Shown here piece by piece: positions 26,150 to 35,323 of a stretch of DNA of 64,000 nt; positions within the stretch are counted from its first letter, which is position 1; each line of letters begins with the position of its first letter. The notes beneath the pieces were generated by a model that worked only from the letters and a program-made list of their open reading frames with translations, made no database searches and was not told the origin of the DNA. Position numbers and translations under genes: made by a program. Origin of the DNA: JACPLA01 sp964602055 (GTDB lineage: Bacteria > Bacteroidota > Ignavibacteria > UBA10030). The DNA lies in the NCBI GenBank assembly GCA_964602055.1, contig CAZRPU010000003.1, positions 39,505 to 103,504 on the forward strand, read 5' to 3'.

Positions 26150-29100
26150 TTAGTACTCAATCCGGATTCCAGCGCGAATCTGTCGTGGTGTACCATACAC
26201 GTCGACGCCCGCCTGATTATACATGGCCCAGCGGTTGTCAAGGTTAATGGCCCTGTAGAAAGGCGCATACAACGGGTCGCCTGCAATCATGGTGCTCGCA
26301 GCAGGATTTCTCAACCATCCATCATCCTGGGCGGTACCAGTCGTCGGATACACGTTGATAATGTGCTTCGTATTCAGAAGATTCAGCACGTTGACGTACG
26401 CTTCCACCGTAAACCCAGGAAGCTGATAGAAGACCTTGTTGAACACGAGGTCAATGTTGAACACCCAGGGAGTGGTGGAGTTGTTAATCGGTTCAATCGG
26501 GAACCTGTTCCGCACATCGCCCAACATGCGAACACCGATGTTCCATGGGGTCGTTTGACCACTGTAGTTCTTGTCGGACAACTTCGTATAGGGATGTCCG
26601 CTGTTGAACGTCAAGAGGAGGTTTAGTCCCATACCTTCGAGCACCGGACCTCCATCTCCTTTCGCAAAGCGGTAGTCAATCATCACTGTGCCGCGATGCG
26701 CCTGGTTCTGGTCAAGAATGCTTGTGAAATTCGGATAGCGTGCGAGAGCATCGCTCACGACAACCCGGGAAGAATTGATCGAAGATCCGGTTCCGCGGGC
26801 ATCTGAAAGAGTGTAGTTCACTTTCGCGGCCAGCCTTTCAGTTCTTCGAACTTCAAGAGTCAGCTCGAGACCTTTTGTCGTTCCAAAGTCGTCATTTACC
26901 CACCCGGCGAACAGCAAGCTGCCTGACGAAGAGTAAATACGGCCCTGGAGGAGCTGGTCGCGCAGGTCATTGTAGAATCCGGTGACGGTCAAAGCGAAGT
27001 TATCCGCCATCAATTGCCGGATACCGACCTCATATTTTGTCGTCCTTTCCGGGCTTGCCGTGAATCCTGCGAACTGGCCAAAATACCCATACGGTGATCG
27101 CGTGTCAAGCCCTGTCACGTTGCTCAGGTTCACCGAGCTTGTATAGACCTGGTTCAGAGACACCGGTTGAATATATTTGCCGTATTGAGCAAAGAACACC
27201 GTTCTGTCTGTCACAGGGAACGAGAAGTTGATCCTGGGCAAAAGGTACGCAAACGGTTCCCGCTCGACGAGGGTTGATTCATCGAGAAGGTCAAGGTTCG
27301 CATTGTAGTTCGTTGGATTCTCGAGGTTATCCGGCATCTTCGCTTTCGTATCGATGTACTCGTAGCGGAGACCAAAGTTCAGGATGAGGTCTTTGAACTC
27401 GAACTTATTCTGGACATAGGCCGATGCGGAAAGAGGCTTGAAAGGAGCATCAGGCCCATCGTCCACTTGCTTTCCATCAACATCATAACCGAAGAAACTC
27501 ATTCCGCCGCGACGATGCAGGTTCACACGACGGTCGAGCTTGATGCTGTCGATCTGGGCCGCTGTGAGGCCTGGAGCGCTCAGATTATAGCGAGGGGTTT
27601 TTCCATCGATTCCGTTCTCATACTCAAGATACGAACGGATATTCCCCACGGACCAGTTTCTCATGGTCCAGGTATCAAGCGTACCACCAACTCTGAGCTC
27701 CCAGTTTGCATTTACCTGGGATGTAAAATCGACGGTTGCTCCGATTCCAAATTGCTTGTTCTTGCTGTAGCTGTTGATAGGCTCATTGGGGTCGGCAATC
27801 GAGAAGCTGTTAATGACAAGATATCTCGATGGACCTTGGTACTTGGCTTCCCATCCTCTGCCTTGGTTCGAGGAACTGTCTACATATGCCTTCCAATTGC
27901 TTTTGAACTCTTCGTCATATGCGACGAACTTTCTCTGTTGAGCAGAGATTCCGACTTCGTAGTAAGTCGTTGGATTCAGGATGTGCGTGAGACGGGCATT
28001 GACGAATCCAATCTCGGTCTTACGCTGCTGATTCTTCCCTTGGTTAAAGTAGAAGGTCAGAGCATTCGGCCATTCACCGCCCAAAGGAGCATACGACAAA
28101 GAGTAGCTCCCCGACAATGCGATCTTAAAGGGATTAAAATCAGCAGTCGCTTTCCCCTGGAAGTCAAGGTTGTCAGTATAATTGTTGTAGAGATAGTTCT
28201 CCTGGAACTCAATGGGGCCCGGGAGCGGTGTGCCGGCTGCTTTGGCACCGTTATCCAGGTTGGTCACAAGGTTCTCAAACTTGAAGGGGGTGATCCAGAT
28301 ATTCTGGTCGTTCCGCCGGAACTCCGATTTTCCAGCAACGAAAAACCGGATCTGCGAAAATGAAGGAACCGGACCACTTATGGTACCGACGATATTGCGG
28401 AATCCCGATGAGGAGGTGCCCAGGAATTTCTTCCCCGGACTTGCAAAGTCGTCGGAGCTGATATCCAACGACGCTTTGTAGGTTGTGCCTCCGGAGCGCA
28501 TCGTGGACCTTAAGAGTCCTCCGCCTGCTCCACCGAGCTCTGCGGTGTATCCGCCGGTCTGGAGCTGAACCTCTTCAAGGGCCTCTTGGATCAAGGAGAC
28601 GTTCTCGCTGTTGAAATACGGGTTCGTTGCGTTCGCACCATCGACGAAGAAGCCGATGTTGTTCGAGCGGCTTCCGCGAACATACAACACACCATTCTGT
28701 TGAACAACTCCCGCTTCCAACGCGACGATGTTCTGAATACCTCGATACGGGATGTAGCGAATTTCTTCCTGCGTATTCACACGAACGGTGTTCGTCGTAT
28801 TCCTCTGAATGAGGGGACGTTGAGCAACGACCTCCACGGCTTCAACCTGGATTGCAGTGCTCGAGAGAGCAAAGTCCTGCGTCGTTGTGATGTTCGATGA
28901 AACGCGGATGTTGGAAATCGTGTAAGGAGAGTATCCTATGTACGACCCCTTCACGGTGTAGATTCCGGGAGGAACACCGAGGATGATATATTCACCGTTG
29001 AGGTCGGTTGACGCGCCAAGGCTCGTCCCTTCGATGGTGACGTTGGCGCCTATGAGAGGTTCACCGGACTCCTTGTCCGTTACTCTTCCACGGAGTTTCC

Positions 29101-29170
29101 CATCCTGTGCCAGCAACAGCACTGGGAGAAGGAAAAGGGCGGTGAAAGCCACGAGTAGCTTGCGAAGCAT
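26150..29170 (-). CDS. TonB-dependent receptor with N-terminal carboxypeptidase-regulatory-like domain
   Basis: A 1006-residue outer membrane receptor. A signal peptide (residues 1-21, ending LLAQ) is followed by a CarboxypepD_reg-like Ig fold (about 24-105; GRVTDKESGEPLIGANV, GEYIILGVPPGIYTV), a plug domain (about 115-240) and a long barrel ending in GIRIEY. It resembles the SusC/CirA-type large receptors of the Bacteroidota group, but no SusD lipoprotein follows; instead a large secreted protein and a PorV-like protein do. The ligand is unknown. An AAGGAGGT site lies just before the ATG, and a consensus promoter lies 210 bases upstream. Confidence 0.88.
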   Translation of the reverse strand: MLRKLLVAFTALFLLPVLLLAQDGKLRGRVTDKESGEPLIGANVTIEGTSLGASTDLNGEYIILGVPPGIYTVKGSYIGYSPYTISNIRVSSNITTTQDFALSSTAIQVEAVEVVAQRPLIQRNTTNTVRVNTQEEIRYIPYRGIQNIVALEAGVVQQNGVLYVRGSRSNNIGFFVDGANATNPYFNSENVSLIQEALEEVQLQTGGYTAELGGAGGGLLRSTMRSGGTTYKASLDISSDDFASPGKKFLGTSSSGFRNIVGTISGPVPSFSQIRFFVAGKSEFRRNDQNIWITPFKFENLVTNLDNGAKAAGTPLPGPIEFQENYLYNNYTDNLDFQGKATADFNPFKIALSGSYSLSYAPLGGEWPNALTFYFNQGKNQQRKTEIGFVNARLTHILNPTTYYEVGISAQQRKFVAYDEEFKSNWKAYVDSSSNQGRGWEAKYQGPSRYLVINSFSIADPNEPINSYSKNKQFGIGATVDFTSQVNANWELRVGGTLDTWTMRNWSVGNIRSYLEYENGIDGKTPRYNLSAPGLTAAQIDSIKLDRRVNLHRRGGMSFFGYDVDGKQVDDGPDAPFKPLSASAYVQNKFEFKDLILNFGLRYEYIDTKAKMPDNLENPTNYNANLDLLDESTLVEREPFAYLLPRINFSFPVTDRTVFFAQYGKYIQPVSLNQVYTSSVNLSNVTGLDTRSPYGYFGQFAGFTASPERTTKYEVGIRQLMADNFALTVTGFYNDLRDQLLQGRIYSSSGSLLFAGWVNDDFGTTKGLELTLEVRRTERLAAKVNYTLSDARGTGSSINSSRVVVSDALARYPNFTSILDQNQAHRGTVMIDYRFAKGDGGPVLEGMGLNLLLTFNSGHPYTKLSDKNYSGQTTPWNIGVRMLGDVRNRFPIEPINNSTTPWVFNIDLVFNKVFYQLPGFTVEAYVNVLNLLNTKHIINVYPTTGTAQDDGWLRNPAASTMIAGDPLYAPFYRAINLDNRWAMYNQAGVDVYGTPRQIRAGIRIEY

Positions 29171-29244
29171 ATTCTACCTCCTTCATGATGTAGAATGTGT
29201 TTTGAATTGACTGCGGGACTGTTTACTACGGAAACGCCGTTAAG

Positions 29245-29319
29245 CTAGTTGTTTCGGCGGATGAATCTGCAGGAAAGTGTTACAAGGGTTTGCGCTAGGC
29301 ATCCTCTGTCAAGAGACAC
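29245..29319 (-). CDS. Possible leader peptide (24 aa) in the TonB-receptor leader
   Basis: Inside the 200-base leader of the TonB-receptor mRNA is a full-consensus Shine-Dalgarno element (AAGGAGGTG at 29331-29339). A GTG 12 bases after it opens a 24-codon frame (VSLDRGCLAQ...IRRNN) that ends in TAG. Spacing is slightly long and no database family is recognised. It could be a regulatory leader peptide or a chance frame. Together with the promoter at 29382-29410, this is what the 304-base gap between the receptor gene and serA holds; no known riboswitch was recognised. Confidence 0.3.
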   Translation of the reverse strand: MSLDRGCLAQTLVTLSCRFIRRNN

Positions 29320-29381
29320 TTGCGCGAAATCACCTCCTTCTTGCAAAGCGTTGATTTATTGAGACTTATAATTCGTGGGAA

Positions 29382-29410
29382 AATATAGGACATGCCCCCC
29401 CATTTGTCAA
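29382..29410 (-). promoter_or_regulatory. Strong promoter of the TonB-receptor / secreted protein / PorV operon
   Basis: Minus strand TTGACA, 17 bases, TATATT: an almost perfect primary-sigma promoter, about 210 bases upstream of the receptor start. Confidence 0.75.
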
Positions 29411-29474
29411 GTCTTTTTTTACGAAATAACTTCAAATTCGAAGCCAATTCATCACATTCCTTAGTGACGAATGA

Positions 29475-31052
29475 CTAGAGCCTTGCGCTTCTTACTTCGA
29501 AAACACCATCAATCAATTCCATTTTCTTTAATATTTCCCCCGGTATAGGACCGTCAACATTTATAATAGTAAGAGCCTTTTTCCCCGGTTCATCCCTCCC
29601 CAGCGCCAATCCCCCTATGTTTATTCCGGCAGCCGCCAGAATCGCCCCAACGGCCGCAAGCATTCCCGGCTTGTCCGTATTCTTATAGAAGAGCATCGTG
29701 CCCTCCGGCACAATCTCGAGCCTGTATCCGTCCATCTGCACGATACGCGGATAGGCATTCTCGAAAACCGTCCCTGCCACGACTCTGTTCCCCTGATCCG
29801 ATTCATAGTCCACTTCCAGGAGATGAGTAAATGACCCGCCATCCAAATCGCGCTTCTCTTCAATGGCAATGCCCAGTTCTCGCGCAATGACCTGCGCATT
29901 CACGAGATTCACAGGCTCAGTCAGCCGCTGGGAAAGGACACCCTTGAGAACCGCCGATGCCACCAGCTCGCTTGATTGCGCAAGCTGAACACCGGCAACT
30001 CTCACTCTTATATGTTTCAGTTTTCCCGGAACGAGTTGTGCTTCAAGACTTCCGAGTTTTTCCGCCAATTGAACATACAACCGTAAGTCCTGTCGCATGG
30101 CCAGCCGGATAAGCTCGGCGTTGACCGCACCTGCAATACCGCGCTCATGCAGGAGATCGGCAATCTGAACGGCGATCTGCCTGGCAACTTTTTCCTGCGC
30201 TTCCTCTGTTGATGCACCGAGGTGAGGCGTTGCGATCAGCCTGGGATGCTGCAACAGGAGTTTGTTGGTCGGCGGTTCTTCGACAAAGACGTCGAGCGCG
30301 GCACCCCCGACTTTTCCCGACTCCAGACCTCTGAGCAGAGCTCCTTCGTCAACGATTCCACCCCTCGCACAATTGATAATCCGAACTCCCTGCTTGCACG
30401 CCCGGATTTCTTCATCACCGATGAGTCCGCGGGTCTCGTCATTGAGGGGAGTGTGAACGGTGATAACGTCGGACCGCGCATAAAGATCCGGCAAGGAAAC
30501 GACTTCGATGTTCATCTTGGCCGCCACTTCCGAGGACAGAACAGGATCGAATCCTATCGTCGCCATACCGAACGCCTGGCACCGGACAGCAACTTCACGG
30601 CCTATTTTGCCCAGCCCGACAATGCCGATGGTCTTTCCCATCAGTTCCATGCCTGTAAACTTCTTCCGATCCCATTTCCCCGCCCTCAGCGAGTCAAAGG
30701 CATGCGGGATGTTGCGCGCCATTGACAGAAGAAGTGAAACAGTGTGCTCTGCGGTAGAAATGGTATTGCCGCCCGGTGTATTCATGACCACAACGCCTCT
30801 CCGCGTTGCAGTGTCGCAGTCAATATTGTCCACCCCTGCTCCTGCCCTGCCGATGACTTTGAGATTCTTTGCAGCTCCGAGGATGTCTGATGTTACCTGT
30901 GTTGCGCTCCGCACCACGAGTCCGTCGTACTCTCCGATCACCTGCTTCAGCTCTTCCGAGGTCATCCCGGGACGCGACACAACATCAAACCCTTCTCTCT
31001 TCAGAACATCCATACAGACGCTTTCAACCTGATCGCTGATGAGGATTTTCAT
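29475..31052 (-). CDS. serA: D-3-phosphoglycerate dehydrogenase
   Basis: A 525-residue enzyme of the long (type 1) class, which oxidises 3-phosphoglycerate with NAD in the first step of serine synthesis. The substrate domain comes first, then the Rossmann domain with GLGKIGREVA (about residues 147-156), the INCARGGIVDE region, an intervening ASB domain (about 320-450) and a C-terminal ACT domain (about 455-525; NIGGLALGR) that usually senses serine. It starts 4 bases after the aminotransferase gene, so the two form an operon. Confidence 0.95.
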   Translation of the reverse strand: MKILISDQVESVCMDVLKREGFDVVSRPGMTSEELKQVIGEYDGLVVRSATQVTSDILGAAKNLKVIGRAGAGVDNIDCDTATRRGVVVMNTPGGNTISTAEHTVSLLLSMARNIPHAFDSLRAGKWDRKKFTGMELMGKTIGIVGLGKIGREVAVRCQAFGMATIGFDPVLSSEVAAKMNIEVVSLPDLYARSDVITVHTPLNDETRGLIGDEEIRACKQGVRIINCARGGIVDEGALLRGLESGKVGGAALDVFVEEPPTNKLLLQHPRLIATPHLGASTEEAQEKVARQIAVQIADLLHERGIAGAVNAELIRLAMRQDLRLYVQLAEKLGSLEAQLVPGKLKHIRVRVAGVQLAQSSELVASAVLKGVLSQRLTEPVNLVNAQVIARELGIAIEEKRDLDGGSFTHLLEVDYESDQGNRVVAGTVFENAYPRIVQMDGYRLEIVPEGTMLFYKNTDKPGMLAAVGAILAAAGINIGGLALGRDEPGKKALTIINVDGPIPGEILKKMELIDGVFEVRSARL

Positions 31053-31056
31053 GGAG

Positions 31057-32190
31057 TCACCGGGACAATATGCGTTGCGCTGCCCTCACACCGGAGCCTG
31101 ATTCGAAGGAAAAGCCGCATTCCCCCAAGGTCATTTCCAGGGCAGAGATCATGGTAATCATGTCAAGTTCATCATAGTAGCCGAGGTGAGAGATTCTGAA
31201 GATCCTTCCGGAAAGGGCCCCTTGTCCCCCGGCGACCGTTATTCCGTATGTTCCCTTGAGAATTCGGTTGAATTTCTTGCCGTCAACAGATTCGGGGATC
31301 CAAATGGCAGTGAGGGCAGCTGAAGGGTTCCGGGCGAGGATTTTCAGGCCTAAAGCGGCCGCTCCTTCGCGAACAGCTTCAGAAAGCTTAGCATGGCGCG
31401 CCCAGACGTTTTCGATTCCCTCACGCTCGATCATCTGCAACGCCTCGTCGACACCGATAACAAGGGAGATTGCCGGCGTCCAGGGCGTATCATCTGATTG
31501 GAGAGCCTTGCGGGCCAGGAGAAGGTCGAAATAGTAACGGGGGACTTTCGACCCCTCTACGGCCAACCATGCCCGGGGACTTACCGCCACAAAGGCCAGG
31601 CCCGGAGGGATCATGAGTCCTTTTTGAGAGCCGGTAACAACGATATCCAGTCCCCATTCATCCATTTTCAGTTCCATTGCGCCGATTGCCGTAATGCCAT
31701 CCACGACGATGAGGGCCTCAGAACAACTGCGTACAGCCGCTGCAACCGCACGAATGTCCGTTGCTGCTCCGGTCGACGTTTCACTGTGGGTCAGATACAC
31801 CGCCTTCACGTCCTTTTGACCCTTCAGTACTTCTATGAGTCGATCGGGGGAAACTGAGTCTCCCCATTCGACCTTGATCTCGACAGGATTGACCCCGTAG
31901 GCCCGGAGGAGCTCGCCCCACCTTTCGCCGAATTTTCCGCCGTTGACGAAGACAGCCCGCTCCCCGGGCGAATGTACATTGCAGACAGCGGCTTCCATCG
32001 CTCCTGTGCCGGAGGAGGTCAACGTCAAGACGTCACCCGCAGTCTGAAAGAGATACTTGAGATTCTTCGTTACCCGTGAGAGAATCTGGGTAAATTCGGG
32101 ATGGCGATGGTGAATAATCGGGCTCGCCATTTTCAACATGATCGCCTCAGGTACGGGTGTGGGACCCGGCGTAAACAATCGGCTTTTCAA
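31057..32190 (-). CDS. Class V aminotransferase (alanine/serine-glyoxylate type), likely phosphoserine aminotransferase role
   Basis: A 377-residue PLP enzyme of fold type I. The N-terminus LFTPGPTPVP, the HSETSTG substrate motif, VVDGITAIGA and the PLP Lys in VTGSQKGLM are those of the alanine-glyoxylate/serine-pyruvate group. Placed 4 bases before serA, it is likely to act as the phosphoserine aminotransferase of the pathway, replacing classical SerC; this is inference from context. The start is probably TTG at 32190, with AGGAG 5 bases upstream; no good ATG is in frame. Confidence 0.88.
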   Translation of the reverse strand: MKSRLFTPGPTPVPEAIMLKMASPIIHHRHPEFTQILSRVTKNLKYLFQTAGDVLTLTSSGTGAMEAAVCNVHSPGERAVFVNGGKFGERWGELLRAYGVNPVEIKVEWGDSVSPDRLIEVLKGQKDVKAVYLTHSETSTGAATDIRAVAAAVRSCSEALIVVDGITAIGAMELKMDEWGLDIVVTGSQKGLMIPPGLAFVAVSPRAWLAVEGSKVPRYYFDLLLARKALQSDDTPWTPAISLVIGVDEALQMIEREGIENVWARHAKLSEAVREGAAALGLKILARNPSAALTAIWIPESVDGKKFNRILKGTYGITVAGGQGALSGRIFRISHLGYYDELDMITMISALEMTLGECGFSFESGSGVRAAQRILSR

Positions 32191-32227
32191 GCGGCTCCTG
32201 ACAATAAGTTCATGGTCTGTTCAATCG

Positions 32228-32256
32228 AAAATACCACAACAGGATCCGATATGCAA
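32228..32256 (-). promoter_or_regulatory. Promoter of the aminotransferase-serA operon
   Basis: Minus strand TTGCAT, 17 bases, TATTTT, about 40 bases before the TTG start and just after the engB terminator. Confidence 0.5.
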
Positions 32257-32297
32257 GGAAGAGGGCTGCTGGCGAGTATTTGACGGATCATCGGCGA

Positions 32298-32330
32298 ACA
32301 AGAAAAAGCCCCGGTCATTCTGCCGGGGCT
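32298..32330 (-). terminator. Rho-independent terminator after engB
   Basis: AGCCCCGG and CCGGGGCT flank an 8-base loop, and TTTTTCTTG follows on the minus strand, 30-60 bases after the engB stop. It marks the end of the large ribosomal/engB transcription unit. Confidence 0.9.
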
Positions 32331-32359
32331 CAAGAGCATTCTTCTTTCTCTAGGTTCTT

Positions 32360-32989
32360 TTATACAGCTTCTTTCTTTTGTGTCTTCGTTTCGCGAAAAC
32401 TCCCTTCGATCATCTTCACGAGGGCCGATTTTCCTTCGCCCGAGACAACCGAAAACGGTACGATGCCCTTGCAGCATCCTTCCGTCATCTCAGCCTGAAA
32501 ACGCTTCTCGTATCCTTCCACCTGTTTGCCCAGCTTGCTGACAGGGAGCTTGTCAGCCTTCGTCAGGACCAACACATAGGGGATCTCATAATATTCCAGC
32601 CAGTCCATCATCATGAGGTCGAGCGGAGTGGGCTCTTGACGCGAATCGATAAGCTGCATGGCAATGGCAATAGGTTCTCCCCGCTGGAGGAAATCCTCGA
32701 TGAGTTTCTTCCATCCTGCGCGCATCTGTTCCGGCACTTTCGCGTAGCCGTATCCGGGGAGATCGACAAAATAGAAATCATCGTTGACGATATAGTAATT
32801 GATTTCACGCGTTTTTCCGGGCGTCGAACTCGAGCGAGCAAGGTTCTTCCTGCCGCAGAGCTTGTTCAGCAAAGAAGATTTCCCGACGTTCGACCGGCCG
32901 ATAAAGAGTACTTCTCTGAGTTCTCGCTTGGGAAGTTGCCGAAGGTCTGCAACCCCTTGAAGAAATTCCGCTGTAGATATTTTGATCAT
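32360..32989 (-). CDS. engB: Ribosome biogenesis GTPase EngB (YsxC/YihA)
   Basis: A 209-residue small GTPase needed for late assembly of the large ribosomal subunit. Visible motifs are G1 GRSNVGKSS, G3 DLPGYGYAKV and G4 LTKADK, all intact. The length is normal. It lies 55 bases downstream of rplQ with no clear terminator between them, so it probably reads on from the ribosomal operon, and it ends at a strong terminator. Confidence 0.95.
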   Translation of the reverse strand: MIKISTAEFLQGVADLRQLPKRELREVLFIGRSNVGKSSLLNKLCGRKNLARSSSTPGKTREINYYIVNDDFYFVDLPGYGYAKVPEQMRAGWKKLIEDFLQRGEPIAIAMQLIDSRQEPTPLDLMMMDWLEYYEIPYVLVLTKADKLPVSKLGKQVEGYEKRFQAEMTEGCCKGIVPFSVVSGEGKSALVKMIEGSFRETKTQKKEAV

Positions 32990-33044
32990 GATACTCTACC
33001 TCGTTTGTTTGAAACAACTTCACATCACCTGCTCAGATGTCTTG

Positions 33045-33572
33045 CTATCCCTCTTTTCCGGCGCTGGATTCTTCAGAAGCTGCCACCGCCTCTTTCTTCG
33101 CCGGTTTGCTGCCTTTCGCCTGCTTCTTCCGGGGAGCCTTGCTTTTCTTCTCAGCGGTTTTCGCTGATTGCTTTTCCTGGCCTGTGTTGTAGTCGACCAG
33201 CTCCAGGATAGCGACATGTGCACCGTCGCCATGTCGCTGGCCCAGCTTCACGACGCGTGTGTACCCACCAGGCCTTGACGTCACTTTGGGCGCAATATCA
33301 TTAAAAAGCGCGGAAACGGCATTGCGGTCCCGAAGAAACGAAAACACTTCCCGACGAGCATGCACATCCTTGCTCTTTCCATCTCCTTCACGCATGACCG
33401 CCCGCTTTGCCCGCGTAATGAGTTTTTCGACAACAGTACGTGCTTCCTTCGCTTTTGCGGTGGTCGTTCGGATTCTCTTGTGCTGAATCAACGAAACACT
33501 CAACGCCGAAAGCGTCGCCTTTCGGTGGCTGTGTGTGCGTCCCAGTTTTCGGCCAGACTTAAGATGCCGCAT
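33045..33572 (-). CDS. rplQ: 50S ribosomal protein L17 with basic C-terminal tail
   Basis: The first 130 residues are a normal L17 (MRHLKSGRKLGRTHSHRKA; RPGGYTRVVKLG). The remaining 45 residues form a Lys/Ala/Ser-rich tail absent from the E. coli protein. L17 lies near the peptide exit tunnel. It is the last gene of the alpha operon, 26 bases after rpoA. Confidence 0.97.
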   Translation of the reverse strand: MRHLKSGRKLGRTHSHRKATLSALSVSLIQHKRIRTTTAKAKEARTVVEKLITRAKRAVMREGDGKSKDVHARREVFSFLRDRNAVSALFNDIAPKVTSRPGGYTRVVKLGQRHGDGAHVAILELVDYNTGQEKQSAKTAEKKSKAPRKKQAKGSKPAKKEAVAASEESSAGKEG

Positions 33573-33598
33573 TCTTGTTTTCCTCTGTCAAATCGTGC

Positions 33599-34588
33599 TT
33601 ATTCGTTGCCATCTTTGAGATATTTGTCCACATCCATGCCGAAGCTGAGCCCCATCTCTTCGACGATCGCTGACAGTTCGGCGAGTGACTTGCGGCCGAA
33701 ATTCCTGAATTTCAAAAGCTCACCCTCGTCCCGGCGAACGAGATCCGCCAGCGTTCTGATGTTTGCCGATCGAAGGCAGTTGTGCGACCGGACAGAGAGC
33801 TCGAGTTCATCAACTGACATCCTCAATTTCTCCCGGACCTTCGCCGTTTCTGCCTCTTGACCCGCTTCCATGCGTTCCGTTTCGGGCTCTGCCTCGAAAT
33901 TGATGAAGAGCCTCACGTGATCCTGGAGTATTCGCCCGGCATGTGTCAGGGCATCGCGGGGAGAAATCGACCCATCCGTTTCGACTTCAAGTACCAGTTT
34001 CTCAAAATCGGTTTGACCCCCGACCCTTGTCGGCTCGACAAAATAGCGGACATTCTTGATGGGCGTAAAGATCGAATCGATGGCGATTGTTCCCAGAGGC
34101 TGATCAGGAATCTTGTTTTCCTCTGCCGGCACATATCCTTTCCCTCTGCCGAGTCGTAATTCGAGCTCGAAGTCAGCGTCCTTATTGAGGGTCGCAACCT
34201 GGGCATCCGGGTTCAGAACTTCAATTTCCGATGATGCTTTCTGGATATCCTGGCCGGTAAAGGCACCGGGGCCCTTGAGCGTGACAAGAACCTTGGAGGC
34301 CTTTTTGTTGATTGGCCTGATGCGGACCTGTTTCAGGTTCAGGATCATGTCGGAAACGTCTTCGACGACGCCCTTGATCGTTGAAAACTCATGTTGAATA
34401 TTATCCACACGAATTGCGGTGATAGCGGTTCCCGGAAGAGACGAGAGGAGTACGCGTCTCAGGGAATTTCCGATCGTCACACCAAATCCTTTTTCGAGCG
34501 GTTGAACCGTGAATCGACCGAAGGTACCGCTTGCATTGGACTCATCAAGCTCTATTTTTTCCGGCATCTGTAACAGCGTGTTGCTCAT
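33599..34588 (-). CDS. rpoA: RNA polymerase alpha subunit
   Basis: A 329-residue alpha subunit: N-terminal assembly domain (about 1-230; GNSLRRVLLSSLPGTA) and C-terminal DNA/activator-binding domain (about 255-315; RSANIRTLADLV, FGRKSLAE). The ATG at 34588 is chosen since GAGGAG precedes it and the frame upstream has no alpha homology. The C-terminal domain suggests that UP elements or class I activators could work here. Confidence 0.97.
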   Translation of the reverse strand: MSNTLLQMPEKIELDESNASGTFGRFTVQPLEKGFGVTIGNSLRRVLLSSLPGTAITAIRVDNIQHEFSTIKGVVEDVSDMILNLKQVRIRPINKKASKVLVTLKGPGAFTGQDIQKASSEIEVLNPDAQVATLNKDADFELELRLGRGKGYVPAEENKIPDQPLGTIAIDSIFTPIKNVRYFVEPTRVGGQTDFEKLVLEVETDGSISPRDALTHAGRILQDHVRLFINFEAEPETERMEAGQEAETAKVREKLRMSVDELELSVRSHNCLRSANIRTLADLVRRDEGELLKFRNFGRKSLAELSAIVEEMGLSFGMDVDKYLKDGNE

Positions 34589-34667
34589 ACGTTCTTTCTC
34601 CTCGCGGGGACGGCGGTCATGACGACGCCGTTGCGTCAATAAATGAAAATTTCATTGAACAGCGTGC

Positions 34668-35297
34668 TTACTTCGAGTACAACTCGACGATGAGCTGTTC
34701 GTTTGCGTTTAATGGAATGTCGGCTCGTTCCGGCACATTGAGGAACGTCCCCGTCAATGTCGCTTTGTCCAGCGTCAGCCAGGGAAACATGGCGGTGTCC
34801 TTCATCCTCTTCATCGAAGAATGGATCAGTTCCAGTTTTCTGCTTGCTTCGCGAACCTGAATGATATCTCCCGGCTTCATGAGATACGATGGGATATCAA
34901 CAATGGTGTTGTTGACGGTAAAGTGCCGGTGAAGAACAAGCTGCCTTGCGGACTTTCTCGAAGGGGCAAATCCCATCCGATAGACGACGTTATCCAGGCG
35001 GCGCTCCAGCGTCTTCACGAGTTGTTCACCCGTTCGACCTGTCTGCGTCAGGGCACGCTCGAAATAATTGCGGAATTGCTTTTCCACCAATCCGTACGTC
35101 CGGCGGACTTTCTGTTTTTCTCTCAGCTGAACGCCGTATTCGGAAATTTTCGAACGTCTGTTCTGACCGTGTTGTCCGGGAGGATAGTTTCTTTTTTCAA
35201 TGGGACATTTCTCCGTGTAGCATTTCGTCCCTTTCAGAAAGAGCTTCTGTCTCTCCCTCCGGCACAGTTTACAGCTTGCATCAATGTAACGGGCCAT
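34668..35297 (-). CDS. rpsD: 30S ribosomal protein S4 (zinc-binding C+ form)
   Basis: A 209-residue S4. The N-terminus carries Cys9, Cys12, Cys26 and Cys31, the zinc-binding C+ form, and the S4 RNA-binding domain follows (RRLDNVVYRMGFA). S4 nucleates small-subunit assembly and in many bacteria represses its own operon. The ATG at 35297 (MARYIDASCK) is the usual S4 start. Confidence 0.97.
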   Translation of the reverse strand: MARYIDASCKLCRRERQKLFLKGTKCYTEKCPIEKRNYPPGQHGQNRRSKISEYGVQLREKQKVRRTYGLVEKQFRNYFERALTQTGRTGEQLVKTLERRLDNVVYRMGFAPSRKSARQLVLHRHFTVNNTIVDIPSYLMKPGDIIQVREASRKLELIHSSMKRMKDTAMFPWLTLDKATLTGTFLNVPERADIPLNANEQLIVELYSK

Positions 35298-35323
35298 CGT
35301 TCTCCTTACGCAATGACAATCGA

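Noticed and set aside
29411..29474. Possible terminator after serA
   Set aside because: Only weak short stems (CATTC/GAATG and CTTC/GAAG) and no proper T-tract after a stem on the minus strand.
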